This document shows positions 1 through 5,921 of a stretch of DNA of 8,395 bases, one piece after another. The translations under genes and the position numbers were made by a program. The stretch is taken from contig CABUOH010000036.1 of assembly GCA_902493085.1 (NCBI GenBank), forward strand, positions 1 through 8,395, written 5' to 3'. The DNA is from an uncultured Sutterella sp. Lineage in GTDB: Bacteria > Pseudomonadota > Gammaproteobacteria > Burkholderiales > Burkholderiaceae_F. The notes under the pieces are model-generated. The model was given only the letters and a program-made list of their open reading frames with translations. It searched no databases and was not told the DNA's origin. Within the stretch, counting starts at the first letter, position 1, and every line of letters starts with the position of its first letter.

Positions 1-297
1 CTTGTCGTAACCAACGAGGACGGAGCAACCCTTATGGTCGATGCCGTATTCGGTGTTGTCGTAGCCAATGCGCTTGAGGACGTCGCGGGTGAGACCGATG
101 TAGTCCACGTTGGCGCCGGTGGTGATTTCGCCGGCAAGGACAACAAGGCCGGTGGTGCAGAGGGTTTCCGCAGCAACGCGGCTCATGGGATCCTGTTCAA
201 GACAAGCGTCAAGAACAGCGTCGGAAATCTGATCCGCAACCTTGTCGGGATGACCTTCGCTGACGGATTCGGAAGTAAAAAGATATTCGCTGGCCAT
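1..297 (-). CDS. metK: S-adenosylmethionine synthetase, N-terminal part (cut by window edge)
   Basis: MetK makes S-adenosylmethionine from ATP and methionine in the cytoplasm, supplying the cell's methyl donor. The minus strand reads 99 codons beginning MASEYLFTSESVSEGHPDK and continuing through VADQISDAVLDACL, AGEITTGANVDY and EYGIDHKGCSVLVGYDK to the window edge. The GHPDK segment (residues 15-19) is the family's conserved N-terminal ATP-binding signature, and GEITT is also conserved. A complete MetK is about 385-400 residues, so roughly three quarters lies outside the window. Two in-frame ATGs exist, at 303 and 297. I chose 297 because a GGAG sits 7 nt before it but only 1 nt before the other, and because MetK usually has few residues before the LFTSESVSEGHPDK block. 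The gene diverges from the lpxL block across a long structured intergenic region. Confidence 0.97.
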   Translation of the reverse strand, partial: MASEYLFTSESVSEGHPDKVADQISDAVLDACLEQDPMSRVAAETLCTTGLVVLAGEITTGANVDYIGLTRDVLKRIGYDNTEYGIDHKGCSVLVGYDK

Positions 298-349
298 TGC
301 CATACTCCATGAGGAATTAGAAGGACAGCGCCTAACGCAATAAGGAATG

Positions 350-364
350 TCGACTGCCAGTCGA
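350..364. repeat. 15-bp palindrome in the metK leader
   Basis: The arms TCGACTG and CAGTCGA are exact reverse complements around a single C. The element lies about 50 bp upstream of the metK start. It could be a repressor site. As RNA the one-base loop cannot close fully, so the innermost pairs would have to open. A second short palindrome, TTGCGCAA, follows at 365-372. No regulator can be named from the sequence. Confidence 0.4.
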
Positions 365-434
365 TTGCGCAAGACGCTTTAGCGGTATTTGTGGTCGCCC
401 CGCAAGTTGTCTTTGTTAACTCGGCGAACGTCGA

Positions 435-440
435 ATGATA
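435..440 (-). promoter_or_regulatory. Possible metK -10 element
   Basis: On the minus strand this reads TATCAT, matching TATAAT at five of six positions. Spacers of 16-18 bp lead to poor -35 matches inside the perfect inverted repeat at 452-479. If it is real, initiation would fall near 428 and give a leader of about 130 nt. This is a weak call. Confidence 0.2.
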
Positions 441-451
441 CAACCATCGCG

Positions 452-479
452 ACATCTGCGCCACTGCGTGCGCAGATGT
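452..479. repeat. Perfect 10-bp inverted repeat (strong hairpin)
   Basis: The arms ACATCTGCGC (452-461) and GCGCAGATGT (470-479) are exact reverse complements around an 8-nt loop. A second register extends to 12 pairs with one bulged C, because CAC and GTG inside the loop can also pair. On the plus strand it is followed by ATCTTTTGG, so it could act as a weak intrinsic terminator for rightward transcription. On the minus strand it lies just upstream of a possible metK -10 and could be an operator or leader hairpin. Its role is not settled. Confidence 0.5.
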
Positions 480-538
480 ATCTTTTGGTTGGCATCCCCA
501 GCACGGTTCTGAAATTGTGACGGCTGTTTCTTTTCCCT

Positions 539-639
539 TGCTGAAGGCCGCATGACTGTCGGCCGGAGCTGAAGCGTCCCTACTGGTTTCGATGAACGGT
601 GTCACGAGTGCAGGATGGTCAGTCCTGCCGCCTTCAGCA
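539..639. repeat. Imperfect 20-nt inverted repeat enclosing 61 nt
   Basis: The left arm at 540-558 is GCTGAAGGCCGCATGACTG. The reverse complement of 620-638 is GCTGAAGGCGGCAGGACTG, which agrees at 17 of 19 positions. The outer T539/A639 adds one more pair, giving 18 of 20. Inside are a competing hairpin, GCAGGA (610-615) with TCCTGC (623-628), and another GCTGAAG at 568-574 that could replace the left arm in pairing with CTTCAGC at 632-638. Overlapping alternative pairings like these are found in leader RNAs and small RNAs, but nothing here identifies a known family. A decayed mobile-element or REP-like remnant is another possibility. Confidence 0.45.
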
Positions 640-654
640 TGCAGGTGTCTCCCC

Positions 655-696
655 ATCGGATGTTCACGAGCATTCATACTTTTTAGGGCATCCGAT
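655..696. repeat. 8-bp perfect inverted repeat, 26-nt spacer
   Basis: ATCGGATG at 655-662 and CATCCGAT at 689-696 are exact reverse complements. The spacer contains a T5 run and, on the minus strand, a TATGAA (673-678) resembling a -10, with TTGATC at 694-699 as a poorly spaced (15 bp) -35. Either a protein-binding site or a hairpin is possible. At this length chance is also credible. Confidence 0.3.
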
Positions 697-703
697 CAAC
701 GTG

Positions 704-748
704 TCATCGACCATGTCCGGGGGCGGCGCGAATGATTTGCGTCGATGA
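704..748. repeat. 8-bp perfect inverted repeat, 29-nt spacer
   Basis: TCATCGAC at 704-711 and GTCGATGA at 741-748 are exact reverse complements. The element ends about 10 bp before the proposed lpxL promoter and has a GC-rich loop. It could be an upstream regulatory site for the acyltransferase operon, but a chance match is not excluded. Confidence 0.25.
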
Positions 749-756
749 GTGAACCA

Positions 757-787
757 GTGACGGGGCAATGGGCAAATCCGATAAAAT
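757..787 (+). promoter_or_regulatory. Candidate sigma-70 promoter for the lpxL-dapF-rlmI block
   Basis: A TAAAAT -10 (782-787, five of six) is preceded by GTGACG (757-762, four of six against TTGACA) with a 19-bp spacer, which is on the long side. The implied start near 794 leaves a leader of about 30 nt before the first gene. No better pair was seen close to the start codon. Confidence 0.35.
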
Positions 788-822
788 CAACGGTTTGAAC
801 TACTTCTCTGGACAAGCAAGAC

Positions 823-1695
823 ATGGACTGGTTGCTGAAGCTCTTTTCGAGGCTCCCTCTGCGTTTTTTGCAGCTTGTGGGGGCGGGCATCGGAGGCGTG
901 ACTTTCAAGCTGTCCTCGGCCACCAGGGCTAGAGCCATGGAAAACCTGAAGTTGGCAGGTTATGACGATCCGCATCTTCACGAACGAGTTGGACGGAATG
1001 CCGGTCGTCAGGCCATGGAAAGCATTTGGGTCTGGTACCGACCGGCTGAGACGGTGCTTAGGCGCGTACATGTTTCTCCTGAGGCAGAGGCCATGGTTCG
1101 TGAGTCTGTCGCCAGCGGTCGTCCGATCGTGTTTATGACGCCTCATGTGGGGTGTTTTGAAGTCTTGCCAGTGTGGTTCGCGGCTACTTTCTTTGAAAAA
1201 ACGGGACGCGGCATCTCCATCCTTTATCGTCCGCCCAAGGTTGGTATTCTCAGAAAGATTGTGGGGGAAGCTCGCCAGGCACCCGGTATTCAGGCGTGTC
1301 CTACGACGATCGCCGGCGTCAAGAAAATGATCCGTAACATGAAACGGGGCCATGCTTTTGGTGCTTTGCCTGATCAGGTGCCCTCGAAGGGGGAAGGCGT
1401 ATGGGTCGATTTCTTCGGCCGGCCCGCCTATACGATGACGCTTCCGGTGCGGGTTGCTCATCAGTTCAAGGCCGATCGTTTCTTCGTTTGGGGCGTAAGA
1501 AGCGGGGACGGTTGGCGCATTGAGGCTGACAAGTGGGATGAGCCGCTTACCGGCGATGCGGAGAAAGATGCTGCTGCGATGAACCAACGGATTGAGGCTG
1601 TTATTCGACGCATGCCTGAACAGTACGCCTGGAGCTACAACCGCTATAAGACTCCTGCAGGGGCGCATCCGAAGCAGACGGGAGACCAGATGTGA
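823..1695 (+). CDS. lpxL: LpxL/HtrB-type lipid A late acyltransferase (first paralog)
   Basis: This 290-residue protein belongs to the LpxL/LpxM/HtrB family, which transfers a secondary acyl chain from acyl-ACP to a lipid A precursor at the inner face of the cytoplasmic membrane. The catalytic HX4(D/E) motif is seen as TPHVGCFE with His108 and Glu113. The family's LPDQ block is at 182-185 and the C-terminal PEQYAWSYNRYK block at about 265-276. A hydrophobic N-terminus (residues 1-30) fits a membrane anchor. The length is close to the usual 290-310. The ATG at 823 has only a weak GGA-type ribosome site about 10 nt upstream. The gene opens a tight plus-strand block, and its stop overlaps the next start by 4 bp. 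The HX4E form matches LpxL more than LpxM, but the exact acyl group and position cannot be read from the sequence. Confidence 0.92.
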   Translation: MDWLLKLFSRLPLRFLQLVGAGIGGVTFKLSSATRARAMENLKLAGYDDPHLHERVGRNAGRQAMESIWVWYRPAETVLRRVHVSPEAEAMVRESVASGRPIVFMTPHVGCFEVLPVWFAATFFEKTGRGISILYRPPKVGILRKIVGEARQAPGIQACPTTIAGVKKMIRNMKRGHAFGALPDQVPSKGEGVWVDFFGRPAYTMTLPVRVAHQFKADRFFVWGVRSGDGWRIEADKWDEPLTGDAEKDAAAMNQRIEAVIRRMPEQYAWSYNRYKTPAGAHPKQTGDQM

Positions 1696-2570
1696 ACATT
1701 GCTTTTGCCAAGTTTTGGATCCGCGTGGTCCGGTCGATGAAGAGCCTGCCGATGTTCGTGCGTGAAGCGCTTGCGAAAGTCATTGCCCGAGTCCTATGGA
1801 TCGCAATTCCCAAGCGTCGACATGTCATCGAGACCAATTTGAGGCTCTGTTTCCCGGAACTTTCCGAAGCTGAGCGGCGTTCGCTTGCCCATCGCGTCTA
1901 TGTACGTCTGGCGCGTGCGGCCGTTGACCATGGCACGCTATGGGAATCCGACAAGGAGACGATCCAGAAGTTCGTGACTTTTGAGGGATTGGAAAATCTG
2001 CTGGCCAACAATGGCAGCCCCGTCATCGTCGTGGCTCCTCATTTTGCAGGATTAGACGCTGCAGGCATTGCCCTCAACACTTACGTGCGGGGCGTTTCGC
2101 TTTATCAGAAGCAGAGCAATCCTGCTTGGGACGAAGCCGTATTGGCAGGGCGCAAGCGTTTTTCTGATCCGATTCTCATTGCCAAAAGCAACGAGAGCGA
2201 TCTTCGTCCCGTGTTGCGTGCCATGAAGGAGGGACTGCCGTTCTACTATTTGCCAGACATGGATCACGGGATCAAGAATTCCATCTTCGTACCATTCTTT
2301 GGCGTTCAGGCAGCCACGCTTCCGATGGTTTCTCGTTTGGCGCGCGTGACAAAGGCCAAGGTTCTTTGGTGCATTGCAACGATGACTGACAGAGGCTATC
2401 ACGTCATCATCTCCAAACCGTGGGAGAACTTTCCGACAGCGGATTTCGAAGCGGATACGAGAAGGCTCAATGCGGAACTAGAGGGGTGGATCCGTGCATA
2501 TCCGGATCAGTATCTTTGGGTGCACCGCCGCTTTAAAACTCGTCCGGAAGGTGAGCAATCACTCTATTAA
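1692..2570 (+). CDS. LpxL/LpxM-type lipid A late acyltransferase (second paralog)
   Basis: A 292-residue member of the same family as the gene before it. The catalytic motif reads APHFAGLD, with His117 and Asp122 (HX4D). The family's LPD block appears as YYLPDMDHG (about 196), and the C-terminus has PDQYLWVHRRFK. The start is GTG, in a GTGA overlap with the upstream stop; GGGAG at 1680-1684 is well placed, so translational coupling is likely. The two proteins are clearly divergent paralogs rather than a recent duplication. A reasonable inference is that one adds the first and the other the second secondary acyl chain. The HX4D form is LpxM-like, but betaproteobacterial pairs are usually both named LpxL/HtrB, so I leave the symbol open. 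Confidence 0.9.
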   Translation: MNIAFAKFWIRVVRSMKSLPMFVREALAKVIARVLWIAIPKRRHVIETNLRLCFPELSEAERRSLAHRVYVRLARAAVDHGTLWESDKETIQKFVTFEGLENLLANNGSPVIVVAPHFAGLDAAGIALNTYVRGVSLYQKQSNPAWDEAVLAGRKRFSDPILIAKSNESDLRPVLRAMKEGLPFYYLPDMDHGIKNSIFVPFFGVQAATLPMVSRLARVTKAKVLWCIATMTDRGYHVIISKPWENFPTADFEADTRRLNAELEGWIRAYPDQYLWVHRRFKTRPEGEQSLY

Positions 2571-2581
2571 AAAGGGATGAA

Positions 2582-3457
2582 ATGAGAAAGCTTTGTTTTA
2601 CAAAAATGCAGGGCGCCGGTAATGACTTCGTGATGCTTGACGGTATTCGACAGGAAATCGAGCCTACGCCTGCACTGATCCGCTATCTTGCCGACCGGCG
2701 ATTCGGAATCGGGGCCGACCAAGTTCTGATGGTGGAACGGGCTCGAATCCCGGGAGTCGATTTTCGTTACCGCATCTTCAACTGTGACGGAGATGAGGTT
2801 GAACAATGCGGCAACGGAGCTCGGTGCTTTGCCGTCTTTGTTCGCGAGGAGGGGCTTACAGACAAGACGCGCATTCGTGTTGAAACGATGAAGGCCGTCA
2901 TCGAACCTGAGGTCAGGGCCGATGGCCGGGTGACCGTAAACATGGGGCCCGCCCACAAGGCGCCTGAAGCGCTGCCTTTCGTGCCGGACGGGTTGGAATC
3001 CCGTTCGGACGGTGCGTCGACGATATATCGTGCGAATTTATCCGAGTTCGATGTCTGGTTTTCCGTCGTTTCGATGGGCAATCCGCATGCTGTTGTCTGC
3101 GTAAGGGATGTTGACATTGCACCGGTTGCCGCCGTGGGGCCGGAAATGGAGCACTTTTGCGCCTTTCCCGCGCGCGTCAATGTGGGATTTCTTCAGGCGG
3201 TTTCCCGCACATATGGCAAGCTTCGCGTCTGGGAGCGCGGCGCGGGCGAGACTCTTGCCTGCGGCACGGGGGCTTGTGCGGCAGCCGTAGAGGGCATTCG
3301 CCGAGGCTTGTTCGACGAAGAGGTGACGCTTCAGGCTCGAGGTGGCGAGTTGACCATTCGCTGGGAGGGCCTGAAGAATTCGAACGCCCCGGTCATGATG
3401 ACGGGACCGGCTACGACAGTTTTTAAAGGTGTCATTACCATTCCTGAGGACATTTAA
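2582..3457 (+). CDS. dapF: Diaminopimelate epimerase
   Basis: DapF interconverts LL- and meso-diaminopimelate, the step that supplies meso-DAP for peptidoglycan and then lysine. It needs no cofactor and uses two cysteines as acid and base. Both are present: Cys76 in NCDGDEVEQCGNGARC and Cys227 in ERGAGETLACGTGACAAA. The N-terminal MQGAGNDFVMLD and SMGNPHAVV (164-172) blocks are also typical. The 291 residues compare with about 275 for the usual enzyme; the extra length seems to lie in the central region around 128-158. The gene starts 11 bp after the second acyltransferase, behind AGGGA, and ends 3 bp before the methyltransferase gene, so it is almost certainly cotranscribed with them. Confidence 0.98.
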   Translation: MRKLCFTKMQGAGNDFVMLDGIRQEIEPTPALIRYLADRRFGIGADQVLMVERARIPGVDFRYRIFNCDGDEVEQCGNGARCFAVFVREEGLTDKTRIRVETMKAVIEPEVRADGRVTVNMGPAHKAPEALPFVPDGLESRSDGASTIYRANLSEFDVWFSVVSMGNPHAVVCVRDVDIAPVAAVGPEMEHFCAFPARVNVGFLQAVSRTYGKLRVWERGAGETLACGTGACAAAVEGIRRGLFDEEVTLQARGGELTIRWEGLKNSNAPVMMTGPATTVFKGVITIPEDI

Positions 3458-3460
3458 CTC

Positions 3461-4684
3461 ATGATCGATCTTATTTTGAAAAAAAACAAGGAACGCTCCT
3501 TATTGCGTCGCCATCCGTGGGTCTATGACACTGCGGTTCACAAGGTGGTCAGTGATGGCAAGAAGAGTGCTCCCGAAAGCGGCGAGACCGTTCGTGTAAT
3601 CTCCTTTGACGGCCGTTTCCTCGCCTGGGCTGCTTACTCCCCTGAATCGACGATCCGCGCCCGATGCTGGTCCTTCAAGGAAAATGAGGTGATCGACGCC
3701 GCGTGGTTCGAGAAAAAGATTCGCCATGCTGTAGATGCCCGAGCTTGCCTTCGCGGCCGTACGAGTGCCGTGCGTCTCGTCTTTGGAGAGGCTGATGGTC
3801 TTCCCGGGCTCATTGTCGATCAGTATGACGACTGCCTTGTGACACAGTTTCAGGCTGCCGGTGTTGAAGCCCATCGAGAGTTGATCGCCGACCTGCTCAT
3901 GCGCATCACAGGGGCAAAGACGATCTTTGATCGTTCGGATGCTGCTACGCGTCAGCGTGAAGGTCTGCCGATCCGAAGCGAACTGCTGCGCGGCGAAGAA
4001 CCCCCTGCTGCGATCGAGGTCGTGGAAGACGGCGTGCTCTACGGCGTCGACGTGCGCATTGGACACAAGACGGGTTTTTATGTCGATCAGCGGGAAAGCC
4101 GTCTGACAGCCCAGAAGGTTGCCCAAGAGTTCCGGCGCGTGCACGGCCGCGGCCTACGCGCGCTCAACTGCTTCTGCTACACGGGCGGCTTTTCTCTGGC
4201 CCTTCTGAAGGGCGGCGCTGACGAAGTCATCTCCGTCGACTCCTCTCAGGAGGCGCTTGACATGGCGGCTGCAAATGCAAGGCGAAACGGATTCGAGGGG
4301 GATTGCGCAAAGTTTGTCTGCAAGGACGTATTCACGTATCTGCGCGAGCTTCGCGACGCCGGCGAAAAGTTCGACCTGGTGATTCTCGATCCTCCGAAGT
4401 TCGCCTCGAATCATCGTCATGTTGAACGTGCAGCCCGCGCCTACAAGGACATCAACCTGAATGGATTGAAGCTTCTGACGCCGGGCGGCCAGTTGTTCAC
4501 GTTCTCGTGCTCGGGGGCAGTGGACGTTGATCTCTTTCAGAAGATTGTTGCGGGTGCCGTTTTTGACGCAAAGGTCGATGCTTGGGCGGTAGGCCGCTTT
4601 GGCGGAGGCATTGACCATCCGCTTCTAATGACGTATCCGGAAGGAGAATATCTGAAGGGACTTCATCTTTTGGTTAGACCCTGA
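3461..4684 (+). CDS. rlmI: RlmI-type 23S rRNA cytosine-C5 methyltransferase
   Basis: The 407-residue protein aligns from end to end with what I recall of E. coli RlmI (about 396 residues), which methylates C1962 of 23S rRNA using SAM. An N-terminal PUA-like RNA-binding region includes ERSLLRRHPWVY (11-22) and FLAWAAYSPESTIRAR (53-68). A linker holds GEADGLPGLIVD and HKTGFYVDQRESR (202-214). The Rossmann methyltransferase domain follows, with SAM-binding NCFCYTGGF (236-244), the acidic SVD (258-260), DPPKF (310-314) and FSCSG (348-352). Cys350 in the last block is the likely catalytic cysteine. The ATG lies 3 bp after the dapF stop, with GAGGA 10 nt upstream inside dapF. The exact target base is inferred from similarity. 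Confidence 0.92.
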   Translation: MIDLILKKNKERSLLRRHPWVYDTAVHKVVSDGKKSAPESGETVRVISFDGRFLAWAAYSPESTIRARCWSFKENEVIDAAWFEKKIRHAVDARACLRGRTSAVRLVFGEADGLPGLIVDQYDDCLVTQFQAAGVEAHRELIADLLMRITGAKTIFDRSDAATRQREGLPIRSELLRGEEPPAAIEVVEDGVLYGVDVRIGHKTGFYVDQRESRLTAQKVAQEFRRVHGRGLRALNCFCYTGGFSLALLKGGADEVISVDSSQEALDMAAANARRNGFEGDCAKFVCKDVFTYLRELRDAGEKFDLVILDPPKFASNHRHVERAARAYKDINLNGLKLLTPGGQLFTFSCSGAVDVDLFQKIVAGAVFDAKVDAWAVGRFGGGIDHPLLMTYPEGEYLKGLHLLVRP

Positions 4685-4705
4685 GGCGTAGACTGAACGT
4701 ACTTG

Positions 4706-4729
4706 CAACCACGGGCGTGCCCGTGGTTG
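4706..4729 (+). terminator. Perfect 11-bp hairpin between rlmI and cobW
   Basis: CAACCACGGGC (4706-4716) and GCCCGTGGTTG (4719-4729) are exact reverse complements around GT; in RNA the loop would be CGUG with a 10-bp stem. What follows is GTTCATTATT rather than a clean U-tract, so termination would be partial at best. It sits 21 bp after the rlmI stop and 25 bp before the cobW ATG. It could be a leaky terminator, an mRNA-stabilising 3' hairpin for rlmI, or a leader structure for cobW. Confidence 0.5.
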
Positions 4730-4754
4730 GTTCATTATTGACGAGGACAAAAAA

Positions 4755-5747
4755 ATGATGGTTGAAGAACAACAGCCGGAAATCCCGGTGACGATTCTGA
4801 CGGGCTTTCTCGGTGCCGGCAAGACGACGCTGCTGAACCGTATCCTCAGTGAAAATCACGACTACAAGATTGCCATTGTCGAAAATGAATTCGGCAAAGA
4901 GAATGTTGATACGGATCTGCTCGTGCAGGCGGACAAGGAGCAGATCGTGAATATGAACAACGGTTGCGTTTGCTGCACGATTCGCGGGGATCTTTCCAAG
5001 GTTCTAACGGATTTGCGTCTGCGCCGCAGCAAGGGTGAGATCAAGTTCGACTACGTCGTCATTGAGACCAGCGGCGTTGCCAATCCCGGACCGGTTGCCC
5101 AGACTTTCTTTATGGACGATGCGGTTGCCGCATTCTTCCGCCTTGATGGCGTGGTGACGGTCGTAGACTGCAGGCATGGATCCGACACGCTTGATGAGGA
5201 GGCCGCGGCGCGAGACCAGGTTGGGTTCGCGGATCGCATCCTGCTTTCAAAGACGGACCTCTGCACTGCTGAAGAGGTCGAGGCCATGGAGCGCCGTCTT
5301 CGTCAGATGAATGCTAGAGCTCCGATTCGACGCGTCAACATGGGGGAATGCCCGGTTGGCGAGGTGCTCAACATCACGGGCTTCAACATGAACGATGTGC
5401 TCGATGTCGATCCGGCTTTCTTCAACAATGATCATCACATGCACCATCACAACGACGACATTCATTCGTTTGTGTATGAGTCTGATCGTCCATTCGATCC
5501 GATGAAGCTTGAGCGCTATATTGCTTCGCTTACGAGCGTCTATGGCCAGGACATGCTCCGCTATAAGGGCGTCCTTTATCTGACGGGCACCGATCGCCGA
5601 GTCGTTTTTCAGGGGGTGCACATGCTCGCAGTGAGCGACGTGCTTGATGCATGGGGCGATCGCAAACCGTTCTCGAAGATCGTATTCATCGGACGCAACC
5701 TTCCGGAGGAGGCGATTCGACGTGGGTTGGCCACCTGTCTGGACTAA
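4755..5747 (+). CDS. CobW/COG0523-family (G3E) GTPase, putative metal chaperone
   Basis: This 330-residue protein is a G3E GTPase of the COG0523 group, whose members bind metal ions and use GTP to deliver them to client proteins. Visible in order are the Walker A loop GFLGAGKTT (17-25), ENEFGKENVDTDLL (43-56), the metal-binding GCVCC motif (70-74) that defines the group, ETSGVANPGP (104-113) and the SKTD base-recognition motif (165-168). A histidine-rich loop follows (His227, 228, 230, 231, 232, 237), then a CobW C-terminal domain ending in FIGRNLPEEAIRRGLATCL. An AGGA precedes the start, and ATG codons at 4755 and 4758 are both usable. The metal is not determined. Zinc is favoured because of the histidine loop and the adjacent cysteine-poor dksA. 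No Zur-like box was recognised upstream. It is not part of a cobalamin cluster, so true CobW is unlikely. Confidence 0.93.
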   Translation: MMVEEQQPEIPVTILTGFLGAGKTTLLNRILSENHDYKIAIVENEFGKENVDTDLLVQADKEQIVNMNNGCVCCTIRGDLSKVLTDLRLRRSKGEIKFDYVVIETSGVANPGPVAQTFFMDDAVAAFFRLDGVVTVVDCRHGSDTLDEEAAARDQVGFADRILLSKTDLCTAEEVEAMERRLRQMNARAPIRRVNMGECPVGEVLNITGFNMNDVLDVDPAFFNNDHHMHHHNDDIHSFVYESDRPFDPMKLERYIASLTSVYGQDMLRYKGVLYLTGTDRRVVFQGVHMLAVSDVLDAWGDRKPFSKIVFIGRNLPEEAIRRGLATCLD

Positions 5748-5748
5748 G

Positions 5749-5763
5749 GCCGGCGGAGCCGGC
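5749..5763 (+). terminator. Small GC-rich hairpin just after cobW, weak terminator candidate
   Basis: GCCGGC at 5749-5754 and again at 5758-5763 (a self-complementary hexamer) form a 6-bp stem around GGA, one base after the cobW stop. The following GTATTCTTCGG has only scattered Ts. It may slow or partly end transcription before the dksA promoter. Confidence 0.35.
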
Positions 5764-5803
5764 GTATTCTTCGGATTGGCTGTCAGGGAAGTCACTGAAG
5801 TAA

Positions 5804-5848
5804 AACGGCCGTTGTCAGTTGGCAAAGGGCTATATTTTCCTGTATAAA
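5804..5848 (+). promoter_or_regulatory. dksA promoter with upstream palindrome
   Basis: TTGGCA (5819-5824) and TATAAA (5843-5848), each five of six to consensus, are separated by 18 bp. The predicted start is near 5855, giving a leader of about 67 nt. A perfect 10-bp palindrome AACGGCCGTT (5804-5813) lies just upstream of the -35. CGGCCG then recurs at 5862-5867 and 5882-5887 in the leader, where it can form a 6-bp hairpin around a T-rich loop. These repeats could be operator or leader elements; the sequence names no regulator. Confidence 0.5.
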
Positions 5849-5921
5849 GCCATATTCCTGACGGCCGTGCTTTTTGTTGTTCGGCCGCGCAATGCCAATC
5901 TAAATACAAAGACGAGAAGTT

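Larger units (their letters stand above)
298..822. other. Divergent metK/lpxL intergenic region rich in inverted repeats
   Basis: This 525-bp stretch separates metK (minus) from the first lpxL-type gene (plus). I see no tRNA, no recognisable riboswitch family (the SAH-riboswitch core is not apparent) and no 6S, RNase P, tmRNA or SRP RNA signature. An open minus-strand frame from 677 runs through it, but it continues into metK in a different frame and resembles no protein I know. What stands out is dyad symmetry: a 15-bp palindrome at 350-364, a 10-bp perfect stem at 452-479, a 20-nt imperfect inverted repeat closing 539-639, and 8-bp perfect inverted repeats at 655-696 and 704-748. The region must carry both promoters. 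It may also encode a structured metK leader or a small RNA, which is inference. Confidence 0.6.

Noticed and set aside
183..677. Minus-strand open frame of 164 codons covering much of the intergenic region and the metK start
   Set aside because: It runs into metK in the wrong frame, has no recognisable domain or motif, is rich in Ala/Ser/Thr, and has no clear ribosome site. The intergenic part is better explained as regulatory sequence.
298..700. Known SAM or SAH riboswitch, or 6S RNA, upstream of metK
   Set aside because: I looked for the conserved cores of the SAH riboswitch and for 6S features as I recall them and found no convincing match. Only generic secondary structure can be claimed.
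787..1668. Minus-strand open frame of 293 codons opposite the first acyltransferase
   Set aside because: It is a shadow of a well-supported gene; its Arg/His/Pro/Ser-rich translation resembles no family.
4731..4754. Zur box upstream of cobW
   Set aside because: The AT-rich stretch TTCATTATTG has no dyad of the GTTATA...TATAAC type expected for proteobacterial Zur sites.
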